This document shows, one piece after another, positions 20,995 to 32,257 of a DNA stretch of 64,000 nucleotides. The number at the start of each line of letters is the position of its first letter. The stretch's first letter is position 1. The notes under the pieces were generated by a model. The model was not told the origin of the DNA and made no database searches. It was given only the letters and a program-made list of their open reading frames with translations. A program made the position numbers and the translations under genes. Source of the DNA: Saccharina japonica (Eukaryota > Sar > Phaeophyceae > Laminariales > Laminariaceae); NCBI GenBank assembly GCA_008828725.1, contig MEHQ01003627.1:213792-277791 (forward strand), given 5' to 3'.

Positions 20995-21095
20995 CGAGCA
21001 TAGTAAATACTCGCAGGACCAAGTATTGTTGGTAGAAAAAGGCAAATATGTAGGTTTTTGTGTGTAGCATAGGTCCTATTTACTATATTCCCCCC
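20995..21095. mobile_element. Family D MITE, degraded
   Basis: 'gagcatagtaaata', 'attgttggtagaaaaagg', 'taggtttttgtgtgtagcat' and 'aggtcctatttactat' followed by a C run match family D. Confidence 0.6.
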
Positions 21096-21099
21096 CCCC

Positions 21100-21270
21100 T
21101 TAACCCTTTCAGAAGTACAAAACTTATCCCACACTTATTCCAAGTAGTTTGTCTCCATAAACGGGGGACCGGTTCTTGACCCTTTTAGGACTGCAGACCC
21201 GTTTTGGGGACAATCCACTCTAATTATAAGCAATTTGTACCCAAAACGGGACTCCAGTCCTATAAGTTAA
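21100..21270. mobile_element. F-E pair of TTAA-type MITEs
   Basis: Family F (21100-21177: 'ttaaccctttcagaagta' to 'gggggaccggttcttga') joins directly to family E (about 21178-21270: 'cccttttaggactgcag' to 'actccagtcctataagttaa'). Each is palindromic around a GGGGACA/TGTCCCC core. E and F adjoin again, in reverse order, at 23263-23435 and 46744-46914. Confidence 0.6.
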
Positions 21271-21277
21271 GGTAGCA

Positions 21278-22987
21278 CAGGGCACAGGTACGTAGCTGGT
21301 ATAGCATGAAGATAAGTACGTACTACAGCAGTAACTACCCAGTGGTGCTACTGCTGTCAATTATGACAAAGGTAGGCATTGTTATATTCAGCGGGTTATG
21401 TTATGCAAACAATACGAGTACGTAACAAGTTATCATAGTATCGTAGTATACTGCTGTAGCTTGTGTTCGTTCGGAGTGCTGCAGTGTGATATCTCCTGGT
21501 ACAGGACGGCCTTGGAAGAACAAGCTTGAGCTTCGATACGCGTTTTTATCTGGGAGGACATCATCGCAAGCAAGGACGAATCGTTTCGTACGCCTCAGCA
21601 ACGTCGCCATTTCTGTATATACCGGTTACCGGTGCACAGCAGCAGCAGCCAGTACACAGAGTGGCACTCGTCTATACAACTCTGTCCCGAAATATAATAA
21701 CCGTTAATATTCGGATATTTTATCGAAACGATCCTTACTTATCCGGACAAAGTCGTAGGGGGTACGTACTTGTACCTTCTGGCAAAGTTCAAAATGATAC
21801 CTGGTACTCGTCATGATTACGACGAGTACTCGGTATCATGGAGATCATCAGATCATCGTACGTACGTAGAGCGTTTTGGTTGAAATTGGAGGCGTATTCC
21901 AATGTATCAGGTATTATTGCTCATCGCTGACGAAATTCATACCCACCGCTCATTATTTATAGCGGAGAACATGACCGACAATAAATAGGCGGTGCGGTGG
22001 ATGCATGCCCTCGTCCCCTGCGTGCTCCACATGCCCCATGTCCCGAACGACGAAAGACGAACGACGAGCGACGAGCGAACGACATGCGGCTCTTTTTTTC
22101 CGTCTTGGTTGCTCCGGTCCGCCGGTCGTTCTCTCTGGATACAAGTACGCGTCGTATTCATCCTTTTTTACTTTTTTTATCCCCACCCGTCGTCGGAATC
22201 GTTATTTGTTTCCTGCTCCTTTATTTCGTTGTTGTTTTTCCAGTTTTGTCCGCTCACGTGAAAAGGTCCCGCTGAAATCTGACCATCTCACCGATAAATC
22301 CCAATCAATAATCGCTCTGTTTTATGGATGACTTCTGTATGGTACGAGTACAGAGTTTCGTATATTAAGTTGACCTTTTGTCACCGAAAAATCTATGTTT
22401 CGCCGTCTGTATGCAAAAAAAAAACTGTACGGAGATATAAGGGCTGTTTGGATATTCGCATTTATTACCGAGCGTTCTTTACATTTTCGGACAGCTCTCA
22501 TTACACCTCAGATAATCATTAATTCCTTGGATTAATTCCATTGAATCTTCTGTCGTTTTGCCGTTTTCTGTGGTCTTGATGAAAAGCAATCGTACTCGTA
22601 TCGTACATGGCGAAAGTATCGGGACAAATATTAATGTGAGTTGATATACGGCGAAAAACCTTTTACGTATAATATATACATGGAACACTCCCTGACGATG
22701 ATTATTTAGAAAAGTCCCAACAATCGAACAAGTATTTTACTCGTATTAATAATAAGTCTTCTTGCTTATACAGTACCATAAGAAACCAGAAATCGAGCTT
22801 AGGCTGACTTTTTTATTGGAGAAAGGGGTGTGTCCCACACTAACTTCAGTGTAATAGCTGTCGACTTTCTTATTTCCCCCGTAATTTTTAGGCTGAGTTT
22901 CTTGTAGGGCACTTTCTTATGAAAGGGCCGGTACTGTATACGTACGACCCAATCGCAGCAGCAGAACGATACTCGTAGTGCCGATAT
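21278..22987. other. No gene seen
   Basis: AT-rich text with many GTAC/TACGAGTA words. ORFs overlap in all frames at 21953-22331, and none has a domain or splice sites in agreement. Confidence 0.35.
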
Positions 22988-23175
22988 TTCAGAGCTGCAA
23001 AACTTATCCCACACTAATTCCAAGTATTTTGTCTTCGAAAACGGGGGACCCGTTCTTAAGTCAAACCACTCTGGCCGGAAATAAATGCACCGTTTTATGC
23101 TTAACCCATTCAGAACTGAAAAAATATCCCATACGAATTCCCAGTAGTCTGCCACCAAATATGTAGGACCAGGGT
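22988..23175. mobile_element. Family F MITE fragments (two)
   Basis: 'aaaacttatcccacactaat' (22988 on) and 'ttaacccattcagaactg' (23101 on) each resemble family F. They are separated by a small direct repeat 'ccggaaataaatgcaccgtt' that also recurs at about 23191 and, altered, at 23229. Confidence 0.5.
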
Positions 23176-23262
23176 TAAACCATTCTGACCGGAAATAAAT
23201 GCACCGTTTTATACTTGAACTATTCTGGCCGGCAATAAATTCACCGTTTTATACTTGACCCC

Positions 23263-23435
23263 TTAACCCTTATAGGACTAGAGTCCCGTTTTGGGGACAA
23301 ATTACTTAGAATTAGTGTGGATTGTCCCCAAAACGGGACTGGAGTTCTAAAAGGGTTAAGAACTGGTCCCACATATTTGGGAACAAACTACTTGAAAATA
23401 GTGTGGGATGTTGTTTTCAGTTCTGAGTGGGTTAA
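23263..23435. mobile_element. E-F pair of piggyBac-like TTAA MITEs
   Basis: Structure TTAA - E (23267-23355) - TTAA - F (23360-23431) - TTAA. E is an 89-bp near-palindrome starting CCC and ending GGG (core 'gtcccgttttggggac' / 'gtccccaaaacgggac'). TTAA target duplications with CCC...GGG ends are the signature of piggyBac elements. Other E copies: 46056-46144, 46744-46830, 59524-59611. Confidence 0.7.
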
Positions 23436-24054
23436 ACCAATCTTACCGGAAATATAAGCACCATCTTTTTGTTGATATCACCATCAACACGGGGATTAAA
23501 ATTCCGGCCAAGAGTGCTATGATACCGCCGTGTCACACGCAAGATACTATTAATAACACATAACACACCTTGTGGGAAGTTTTTCTGAGCCGATTTTATC
23601 CAAACCAAAAGCGGGCACACAGATACGAAAAATGAATGGTGGATTTGGAAAATAGCTCGACAAGATCCTCCCATGGGCGCATACAACAGTCCAGGACATC
23701 TATTAATAATAAGAAACGGGAAATATGACCCTGGCTGGATTTTTCTCCCTCAAAAGAGGGTGCTTTATTCACAAACTTCAAGATGACGACTCTCGGATTT
23801 CTTGATCCCCTCTAAATATCAGCGCGTGGTTTTCTTATTACAGTAGCCTGTTTTCTTATTAGGTGTCCTGCACTGTGCTATACTGCTGCTGTAATCAAGA
23901 TACCACAACTACGAAAATCGTTGCTTTTGGAAAGATCTCGACGATATGTTGTTTCCGTATAGTCTATATATATGACGCATCGCTCGGTCTTGAACCTTTT
24001 GCCATTTTCGAGAAAATCGGCTTTCTTTGAAATTCGCCCCAAAGGGGTGTTTTA
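23436..24054. other. No gene seen
   Basis: Open minus-strand stretches at 23432-23781 lack any recognisable domain. 'ttttcttattaggtgtcctg' at about 23851 recurs near 50277. Confidence 0.3.
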
Positions 24055-24145
24055 TATTATCACCCGGGTGTGCAAGGGTGTGTTATATTACCACCTGGGT
24101 GTGTTATATTGTCACCCGGGTGTGTTATCTTATCACCCGGGTGGT
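24055..24145 (+). repeat. CACCCGGGTG minisatellite, second locus
   Basis: Five units of 'ttatcacccgggtgtg'-type text, same core as 9134-9300. Confidence 0.75.
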
Positions 24146-24174
24146 ATTATACGGTAGGCGCATCGCTCGGCGTT

Positions 24175-24500
24175 TGCACTTTTCCACACCTCGGACAAAT
24201 CAGACAGATCAGATATATAGATCAGATATAGATCATTCCCACTTTCATGATGTAGATTTTTCGAGGCAGATATTTTCCCGATCTTGCATGTATTGATCTA
24301 TAGCTCATGTTTCTGGCTGAGATCCGTGTGGTACAGATAATCTGCGTGGTCTACAGTAGCACACGTTTCCTGGGTTGGCTCTGTATTATCTGCAGATCCT
24401 GAACAACCTTTCACAATGGCAGATGAGGAACTATTGATAGATGATCTAGATAATTATATATCTGTAGAGGATCTGTCTGTCCGAGCTGTGCATTCTTACC
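24175..24500. repeat. Family L repeat, long copy
   Basis: 'cagatcagatatatagatca', 'gatcttgcatgtattgatct', 'cctgggttggctctgtatta' and 'tagatgatctagataattat' match the L copies at 52.2 and 59.7 kb. Confidence 0.5.
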
Positions 24501-25484
24501 GTCGTCGAAAAAACTGGCTTGGAAATTAGTCCCGGGGCGTGCGTGTTATCTGGCGTGTGTGTGCACGTTCTGATTTTTCGGGAACGTACAAGCACCCTTA
24601 TGATTGCAAATTTTCTGCGACAATTTTCAATTTTCCGGGCCGATTTTCCTCCTCGAAACGACGGGGGGGGGAGGTGGGGGGCACACAACGAAATTTTAAG
24701 AGCAACGAAGAGCAAGACTTACGTAGGCCTTTTTGGGGCTTCCCGCACTCCTATACTATTGTGTATGCGTCGTTCGGCATTATTTGCCATTTTGCAATTT
24801 CCGACGTTGCCCATAAGATCGGCTTGGGAATTATTTCTTATGATGGGCTGTGTGAATTCGTCCCTCCGACCCGAACCCTGACCCGAACCCACTCGCCAGT
24901 GATGCCAGTGATCAGTGCTTGGGTGCTGCGCTTGGCAAGACTCTAGGTTTGATTTGGCCGGCTTGTATGCTGTGCTCGGGAAGACTCTAGGTTGATTCGG
25001 CCGGCTCGGGATGGTGTGGCTTGCAGGTGGCTTGGAAATGCTCTATTTATCTATTTCTCGAGGTTGATTGCGCCGCTTATAATATGCCCGGTGCCTTTTA
25101 GCCAATCAAAGTGCGGAAATGGCTACCTTAGGAAGGACAATGAAGATTCACCATTAATACGAGTATCAACACGTGACACGAGACTACTACTGCTGCTGGA
25201 ATTCTTACGGTTTATATATATACGAGTGTAAACTTTAACTTTGTATCTTATTTTTCGTGTAGTCTTTCCTACCCCCCACCCCCCCCCACCCCCTGCGCGA
25301 GGGTGGTCATTTACTGAACTTCTCAACGGTAATGACACGCTGTATATATGCAGTTGTACATGTGCGTTGCCGTCGCGAACCCCTTGCGCTGCTTTTGTGG
25401 GACCCCCGGTGATAGGTTTTGATGTTTGTTGGCATCGTTTTGAGGAAGAACCTATCAAACACAGGAGAGGTCTAAGGGGGGGGG
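24501..25484. other. No gene seen
   Basis: Contains a G-rich block (24662-24677), a direct repeat 'gcttggcaagactctaggtt' / 'gctcgggaagactctaggtt' (about 24930, 24972) and a C-rich run at about 25270-25295. No supported exon. Confidence 0.3.
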
Positions 25485-25586
25485 GGGGGTGCTCATGTCG
25501 TGCACGGCCGTAGTCGTATGACCATAGACCCTCGCACCCCTACAATCCGGGACGGAGCACGTTGGGTTTTCACCAACCAAGCGGGA
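25485..25586 (-). mobile_element. Family A retroposon, 3'-end fragment
   Basis: Poly-G, 'tgctcatgtcgtgcacggcc', 'cgtatgaccatagaccctcg', 'ttgggttttcaccaacc', then cut by the poly-G of the next family B copy. Confidence 0.65.
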
Positions 25587-26585
25587 GGGGGGGGGGTGTG
25601 CTAATTTGTTGCTCGCCTTAGTCATTTGACCATTGACCACACATCCCTTTCGAGACGGGGCGCCGTTCCTACTTATAGTGGAGACACCTCCAACAGTTGG
25701 GCGCTCATTACGTGGTTTTCACAAATTACAAAGAAACTGTTTGCTGATCTTATCCCCTTCCTGTTTCGCCGCCTGTGGCCACCATCTATCTCCGAAGGTA
25801 GCTATCGTTCGTGCTATCGTTTTCTCGCTACTATCTAGTGTACCAAACTTCTCCATGTAACATTCGTCTATTTTTCTCATCTCTCAACACATCCCGTTCC
25901 TCCTTGTACATTTCACATCCTCCCACACTGCTGTGACATTCTACTCTATTGCTTTACCACATTTTTTTTTTTTGTCCATCCCATTTATTGTTCGCCCTTC
26001 TTTTTCTCTCTCCCTCTTTAGTCGTAACTCAGATCCGGGGTCACTAAGTAGGCTCTTCTCCCCCCTCCCCACTACGGTACTTGCCTTGTATTTTTATCGC
26101 GAGAAGACTTCAGCACTTTCTTCCCTCGTCGACTTGCGTCGGATTCCGCCTACCCACGCCACGAAGGCGCTCTCAGCACTTGGTTCCTATTTATTTTTTC
26201 AAATAAAGTAAAAATCTCCCCACGGTGGGATTCGAATTTGGGTACCAATGCCAGTAGTCTTTGAAGCTGACCACTAGTCTACCGGGGCGATAGGGGCACA
26301 TCTATCTGTGCATCTACTTCCTCCTCCTCCCGGCCACTGCTCTCACCTCGTTCTTCTTTCTGGCAGGTCCAAGTCCCCTACACGAAATCGCAGTTTCAGC
26401 GTTTTCGCGAAATGTACTGGGCCGTATAAATTATAAATACGTTTCCATTCCTATCCCCCCGTATATCTCGAAGTGTTCCTCCGCATCCACCTCATTGATT
26501 AGCGCTACGAAGCCTTTCCCTTCTTTCTATCCTTTCTTTTACTTCTGTCTTGTACCCCCCAAACTTCTCTATGACCAGGAGTTGG
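25587..26585 (-). mobile_element. Family B LINE, 5'-truncated, copy 2, carrying a SINE insertion
   Basis: Parallels 15300-15965 block for block: 'cttagtcatttgaccattga', 'gagacacctccaacagttgg', 'cgccgcctgtggccaccatc', 'tgtgcatctacttcctcctc', 'tacacgaaatcgcagtttca', 'ttcccttctttctatccttt'. It stops before the RT remnant. A SINE sits inside at 25963-26296, and copy 1 shows the uninterrupted site near 15668-15685. Confidence 0.7.
25963..26296 (-). mobile_element. tRNA-derived SINE, full length, with target duplication
   Basis: Read on the minus strand, the head (26296 downward) resembles a tRNA: an A-box-like 'tagactagtggtcagc' and a B-box-like 'aattcgaatccc'. A body common to the other SINE copies follows, and a poly(A) tail (T run at 25963-25973). 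CACAT borders both ends (25958-25962, 26297-26301). A and B boxes are the internal RNA polymerase III promoter of such elements. Confidence 0.8.
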
Positions 26586-26855
26586 GGGGGGGGGTACTCA
26601 TGCGATGCATGGCCGTAGTCGTATGGCCATAGACCCTCTAGGGGGGGGGGGGGGGGAGTGCACTCATGTACATATCATGCATGGCCGGCCGTAGTCGTAC
26701 CTATGACTATAGACCGTCGCCTCCCTTATGCAATGCCGGGACGGAGCACGTCCGGTTTTCATCGACCAGGCAGGCATTGCTTGGAATCAAGCGCGAAGCG
26801 CCCGTGAGATGTTTGGCGAGTCGCATGAAAGGGCGAGCTGCATCCTCTATATAAA
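26586..26855 (-). mobile_element. Family A retroposon copies, stacked
   Basis: Two 3' ends in series: a short one at 26586-26640 and a longer one at 26642-26855 ('agtgcactcatgtacatatc', 'cgggacggagcacgtccggt', 'gggcgagctgcatcctc'). Confidence 0.6.
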
Positions 26856-26859
26856 ATCC

Positions 26860-26965
26860 GTAAGTACGAGCGATCGAAGTATTACACGCAGCTACGAAGC
26901 AAAGATGAGTTTCGACGAAATCCTCGAGCTCACAGCTGTTTTTTTTTTTAATATTTTAAATATAT
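26860..26965 (+). repeat. Family N repeat
   Basis: 'gatcgaagtattacacgcag', 'aaagatgagtttcgacgaaa', 'cctcgagctcacagctg' then a T run. Each copy contains the same short reading frame (MSFDEILEL); it is a repeat, not a gene. Other copies: 27315-27540, 30280-30460, 31285-31365, 32075-32170, 34480-34545, 38340-38420, 42623-42703. Confidence 0.55.
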
Positions 26966-27314
26966 ACTAGAAGGCATCAGATAACTTACCCACACCCACA
27001 CACATCAACAGAAAAAATGTCAAGAGCCTATAATACCTCGGGACAAGCAGGCCTATCGCGACGAGTATATACATACATATGATATATACAATAGCAGTGC
27101 CTTTGTTACAAGCTCGCGAAACTATGAGCTCTACACTGACTGCTGCTTACATCGTATCGGGAGGCATTTTTGGACGGGGGAGGGACAGGGGATGCAAAAA
27201 TTACGCCAAGAAATCGAGTTACGTATATATGTATGCACGGCGGGCGCTCATTACGCGTAATTACCCGTAACGCGGTAACCCCCATCCCTCCTCGCAACTG
27301 CTGCGCTAATAATA
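26966..27314. other. No gene seen
   Basis: Short ORFs only; contains ACCC/ACAC runs and 'gtaattacccgtaacgcggt'. Confidence 0.3.
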
Positions 27315-27540
27315 TTAAAAAAAATAAAAATAAAACAACAGCTGTGTGAGCTCGAGGATTTCGTCGAAACTCATTTTTGCTACGAGTACGCGTAGCTGAG
27401 TGTAATACTTCGATCGCGCGTACGCGTAGCTGAGTGTAATACTTCGATCGCGCGTACTTACGGATTTTATATGTCCTCATGTAGGATGTACATCCCGTAT
27501 GAGGGGGACACAATCTGAGGCTGTAGAATTCAGGAAGTGT
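27315..27540 (-). repeat. Family N repeat, inverted, target of a hAT insertion
   Basis: Parallel to 30280-30460, with a local duplication of 'cgcgtagctgagtgtaatac' (about 27390 and 27425). Its end '...gtagaattcaggaagtgtgt' continues at 28176 after the hAT element. Confidence 0.55.
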
Positions 27541-27548
27541 GTGTCTAT

Positions 27549-28175
27549 CAGGGTTCGAATTAGTTGGTGAAACGTGCGCAATTGCACCAAAAATCTGAAA
27601 TATCAGCTTTTGCGTACAGAAAAAACAGTAGATGTGCGGCTTTGCGCAACATCTTTTTTAGGCCCCCGCACACTTTTTGGCCGCACGCCAAAAAATTGTG
27701 TGGGGCCACTTCGCCGTAGGCGGAAAAACAATTTGGGGCCTATTTTCGCCGCAGGCGATTTTTTTTTTGGGTCCGTTTTCGCCGCAGGCGAAATTTGTTT
27801 TAGGCCTTTTTCTTGTGATTTATTCGACAATTTCCTGCTGAATTTGTTTGTGGCTTTCTTTTTTGAGGGCACTGAGTTCAAATTTATGACGGGTTTGTAT
27901 GTCCGTGGATAAGACAAGGCTTGAAAGGGTCGCAAATACAGAGGCTATGCTTGTCTGTGTGTTATTTGCAAGCCGAGCGAATGAGACGCACATTTTGAGT
28001 ACATTTACGCACATACGTCCAAAATTTTCGCCTCCGGGGGCCCTCCCGGGGGGCCCTCCGGGGGCCCCTGCGGGGAGCACACCTCGCCTCCGACTCGGTG
28101 TGCGCTACGCGCACATCCAAATATGCCCGATGTGTGCTACGCGCACATGTTGCTGGAGCACTAATTCGAACCCTG
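27549..28175. mobile_element. hAT-type nonautonomous element, 627 bp, with 8-bp target duplication
   Basis: The left end CAGGGTTCGAATTAGT and the reversed right end CAGGGTTCGAATTAGT are identical over 16 bases. Both flanks are GTGTCTAT (27541-27548, 28176-28183). The related, uninterrupted family N copy at 30280-30460 has a single GTGTCTAT at the same point. The interior holds 'cgccgcaggcg' tandem steps and GC-rich palindromes ('gggggccctcccggggggcc'). The 112-codon ORF inside shows no hAT transposase motif. Confidence 0.88.
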
Positions 28176-28183
28176 GTGTCTAT

Positions 28184-28864
28184 TTGTGGGGGGGAGAAAT
28201 AATTAAAATAAAGTACGTAAAATATATTAAAAATAAAATTAAACAATAATATAAGGTCGCGAAAATGAGTTCAAATCCTGAGCCAATTTTTTTTTAAATA
28301 TTACTTGGAAAGAACGTTTTTTTGTTGATTTTTTATACTGAATATAATACGACTCGTTGCCAAATTCCAAATTTCAAACAACTCAATAATCTGCCATCTA
28401 CGTCTGATAAGTACCCCTTCGGCTCGAAGTACGTACTTGGTACGCTCGAAGTACGTACTTCGTATGCACGTATGATATAATTGCACGCACCAGCCACTTA
28501 CTGCTGGTTTGAAGTACTACTGCTGTACGCACAATGCTGTTGGTCCACAGCGTAGGCACATGCGGACCGGGTGTGATTCGTATCAGTGATACGCACGCGA
28601 TTGGTGCGCGTTAGGTATTTTGGTATTTTCCTCTCAGCTTTTAGTCCGACGTATCATACGATATAGAAATGGTGTCCTCTCAGCTCTCAGTTGCATGTCG
28701 GATGTAGGCACCTCACACGCACTACGTACGTACAGCAGCAGTATATACACGTAATCATACACGTCACATTTTTTCTCTTTTCGTTTCTTATCCCCGATGG
28801 ACCTATCCCTGGTATAGAACAGCAGTGCACTCATCATGTACTACCGTAATCATGCGAAGGTTCG
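28184..28864. other. No gene seen
   Basis: AT-rich. Contains a partial family N phrase at about 28256 and GTAC-rich palindromic words. No supported exon. Confidence 0.3.
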
Positions 28865-29430
28865 CACCGGGCACCGGGTGCGATCGCGTTTTTAAATGTT
28901 TCTACTTTGTGTTTTTTTTATCGCACCCCGGTGCTATCTCTCCGATGGGTGCGTTCTCTCCGATGGGGGTGCGGAAACACAATTAAATCATGCCGTTCTT
29001 CTATTTTGGCGCACCCCCGGTGTTCTTCTATTTTGGCGAACCCCCGGTGCGATCTCCCCGATGGGTGCGCTGCTGAATCGAAATACACCGGGCCGTACTG
29101 GGGCAACGGTGCTGCGTGAATGACTCAAAGCTACTCGTACCTAAAACGACTTGACCTACCATGCGTTGGTAAAGTACGTTTGAGAGGAGTGGCGCACTGG
29201 TGATATATCATCGGAGTATGAAAGAAATGAGAATGTTACCTACTACAGACCCGCTGCGGTGGCCCTCAAATTTCTATTTATGTCGGAGAGATCGCACCGG
29301 GGTGCGATCTCTCCGATGGGGGTGCGAAAACACGATTACATTTTTCTACCTTGTGTTTTTTATCGCACCCCGGTGCTATCTCTCCGATGGGTGCCAACCT
29401 TCCGATGGGTGCGAACCTTCGCATGATTAC
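28865..29430. repeat. 'ctctccgatgggtgcg' minisatellite, two clusters
   Basis: Units of 'cggtgcgatctctccgatgg' in clusters at about 28865-29080 and 29285-29430, with variants 'ttctattttggcgcaccccc'. The second cluster repeats 'ttgtgttttttatcgcacccc' from the first. Confidence 0.7.
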
Positions 29431-29609
29431 GGTATTCACGAGCCCCGCGCACTTGTTCAGCTCTCTCACGTTCGCAACTCAGATCCTGAAGTACTGCTAT
29501 ATTGGTGCCTGCCATCGTTATATGGGATGCGAGCTGGGAGACTTAAATTGGTCGCGGACTACGTAGCAATTATTTGGCTGCTTTCAAGTCACCGATTATT
29601 GCGGGGGGG

Positions 29610-29705
29610 GGGGGGCATAGTAAATAGGACCTACCGTAGACACAAAACCCATCTATTTCCCTGTTTTTACTAATACTATTTGGTCCTTTTTACTATTATC
29701 CCCCG
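29610..29705. mobile_element. Family D MITE
   Basis: 'catagtaaataggacctacc' at one end and 'tactattatcccccgtaa' at the other, with 'cacaaaacccatctatttcc' between. It lies in the reverse orientation relative to the copy at 39679. Confidence 0.65.
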
Positions 29706-29820
29706 TAACAGTCACCAGTTGGCTAACTATCAATGCAAGTCGACTATTAATACGTACGTAGTCACTATATTCATACTGGCTGTTGTTGTTCTGATCGCGA
29801 AAAAGATTGTCCGTGGTCAC

Positions 29821-30156
29821 TTTTTTTTTTTTTTTTTTTTTTTTTTTCCTATCCCATTTATTATCTTCGCACTTGCGTTTCTCCCTCCCTAGTCGTAACT
29901 CAGATCCGGGGTCACAAAGTAGGCTCCTCTCCCTCCTCCCCCACTACGGTTCTTGCCTTGCATTTTTATCGCGCAGAGGGTTCAGCCTTCCCAACGCTCG
30001 TCGATTTTCATCGAATTTAGCCAACTCACGCTCTCGCGCTCTCTGCTAGTCAAGATATTTTTTGCGAGAAAAAGTGCCTATGAGCATGCACTCGGCGGGG
30101 CTCGAACTCGCTTTCTTGACGCTAACAGGCTTCGTGGTTACCTGCTAGCCCACCGG
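29821..30156 (-). mobile_element. tRNA-derived SINE, full length, with target duplication
   Basis: T run of about 27 (poly(A) tail on the minus strand), body as in 25963-26296, and a tRNA-like head ending near 30156; read backwards it has 'gtgggctagcaggtaacc' and 'gcgagttcgagccccgc'. GTGGTCAC flanks both ends (29813-29820, 30157-30164). Confidence 0.82.
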
Positions 30157-30164
30157 GTGGTCAC

Positions 30165-30477
30165 TGGACAGGCTCCAAAGCAAAAGCTCTGCAGTGGAAG
30201 AATATCTCAAGGAAAAATAATACACAAAATACAAAGTACAAAGTACAACGCAGTAGTACGATATGTTGAAAAAACAATAAAATAAAACGACAGCTGTGAG
30301 ATGGAGGATTTCGTCGAAAGTCGTATTTGCTATAGCTGAGTGTAATACTTCGATCGCGCGTACTTACGGGTTTTTCATGTCCTCATGCAGGGTGTACATC
30401 CCGTATGTGGGGGACACAATATGAGGCTGTAGAATTCAGGGAGCGTGTGTCTATGTAGGAACAAATGATTGGTAAAA
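30165..30477 (-). repeat. Family N repeat, inverted, intact
   Basis: 'gacagctgtgagatggagga', 'atttcgtcgaaagtcg', 'cttcgatcgcgcgtacttac', 'gtcctcatgcagggtgtaca' and 'tgtagaattcagggagcgtg' then GTGTCTAT. It serves as the empty site for the hAT insertion at 27549. Confidence 0.55.
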
Positions 30478-30565
30478 AGAGGGGGGAGAGAGGGGCGTAC
30501 TCATTTGTTGCTTGCCTCAGTAATTTGACCATTGACCACGCACCCCTTTAGAGACGGAGCAGTCG
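30478..30565 (-). mobile_element. Family B 3'-end fragment
   Basis: G-rich run, 'gtactcatttgttgcttgcc', 'atttgaccattgaccacgca', 'agagacggagca'. Confidence 0.6.
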
Positions 30566-30744
30566 GGGTGGGAGAAGAAGGAGCGGTTTTATACCAGGTA
30601 CATCATAACTGCTACGTACTGCTGTGGCTGTGGCACATCGTACACCTCAGGCAAAGAGGAAATGAAACCAACCCCAAGGAAGAAGGGAAAAGACATGAAG
30701 AAAGAAAATAAAAAGGAGACTAAAGAAAAAAGGAAAAAGGAAGT

Positions 30745-30865
30745 CGCCGACTTGTCATTAGTTGGCTAACTACAAGCCGCCGACTTGTCATTAGTTGGCT
30801 ATAACTATATCTACAAGTCGCCGACTTGTCATTAGTTGGCTAGCTACAGGTCGCCGACTATTACT
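30745..30865 (+). repeat. About 33-bp tandem repeat
   Basis: Three units of 'gccgacttgtcattagttgg' plus 'ctaactaca', followed by a fourth decayed unit. Confidence 0.7.
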
Positions 30866-30895
30866 CGTAATAGTAATTTGTAACTTGTTGGTTAT

Positions 30896-30995
30896 TACGG
30901 GGGACCATAGTAAATAGGGACCTACGGTACACAGTAAAACGTATATGTTTCACCTATCACAATATTTGGTCTTGATTAGTACGGTCCTCCGTAAT
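30896..30995. mobile_element. Family D MITE
   Basis: Ends 'attacgggggaccatagtaa' and 'tacggtcctccgtaat' are inverted copies; it is one of the cleaner D elements and serves as the reference for the interrupted copy at 16951-17309. Confidence 0.7.
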
Positions 30996-31162
30996 AGCTT
31001 CGTAGGTATTCACAAGCCGGTATTAATGCTGGCGCGCGGTAATTCTGCGGTAATTTTTTGTACCTTGGGCTGGCGCGCTTGCGGCTCGGATTTTACGTAT
31101 GTTGGTGTTCTTGGGATATACGAGAAAAAGCCAGTTAGTTGGATCTCACTTGGCCGCATCCA

Positions 31163-31212
<50 letters not shown>
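31163..31212 (+). repeat. (CTG)n microsatellite
   Basis: About 16 consecutive CTG. The homopolymeric Ser, Cys and Leu runs in ORFs of all frames come from it. No flanking exon was identified. Confidence 0.95.
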
Positions 31213-32257
31213 CCGGCCAATTCACACCAGCCCTACGTAGCTACCATATATGCGAGATTAAGGGGGGAAAAAAGAAAAAAAAAAGCTGTGAGATCGTGAG
31301 ATCGAAAAATTCCTCAAAACCCATCTTTGCAAGCTTGGTGTGATCATTCGATATAACCCCAAGGACCCCTCCCGTCCGATAACCCCACCGAGCATCCATC
31401 ACCCAGTACCCAGCAACGAAGCACCAAGCACCCAGCAACCCACGACTCATACGTACGCCTATGTCTTCTGATTCTCCCATCACCATCATGTTTTCTCAGA
31501 AGAACCGATCTTGTACACGAGCTGGGCCAGCCGTAAAACGGACATCCCTTCCTTGAGCCGTATCTCGTGAACTAGCACAACACAGCGCATCAAAACGCTG
31601 CTCAAAGCAGAAAAGGAGGTTATATACCTGGTATATATTCATATGTATACACGTGGCGAACAGAGCGCGACAAGGCAAGGTAGCAGACGGGGCTGGCGAG
31701 AGCCAGCATGTCGTCGAGAGTCTTTTTTACAAGCTCTCTTGTGTTGTCAAAATGAACAAATAAATCGAATTTTGCCCCGCCACCTCTGCCGGCCTACACC
31801 ACCAGTGGTTTTGCAGCATCCTGAGCTCTTCGCATTTGTAAGGCGTCAGTTGCAAGTCGTCAGTTGCACCCACTGTAGAGATAAAAAGTCGTGGACCTCT
31901 CTGTCCGCGTTTCTTCGTATCTTGCTTCCTCCTTGTAAGCGAGCGTAGCGGACGGCGGGAGCTGCCCGCAGAGCGAACCGCCTTGTACGTACTGGTATAC
32001 CAGGTATATATGTATTGTACCTGCGATAAGTTGTATTATTAGACAGCTCTGAAAACCTACACACCCCGTACTGGAACGCGCGATCGAATTATAAGTATCA
32101 CACCAAGCTTGCAAATATTAGTTTCAAGGGGAAAATGATATCTTCACAGCTCTGTTTTTTCGTTTTTTTTTGTTTTTTTCTTGATAATACGAATGATATG
32201 TACATATATATCATATGTACAGCATGTAACTTTTATCAAACGGGGGAATGGGATACC
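31213..32257. other. No gene supported
   Basis: Family N fragments at 31285-31365 and 32075-32170. A 101-codon plus-strand ORF at 31643-31948 has no domain I recognise and no splice support; I leave it uncalled. Confidence 0.3.

Noticed and set aside
29521..29566. Second WSC domain start (RYMGCELGDLNWSR)
   Set aside because: The residue after GC should be aromatic, the following Asp pattern is missing, and the frame ends at TAG without a donor.
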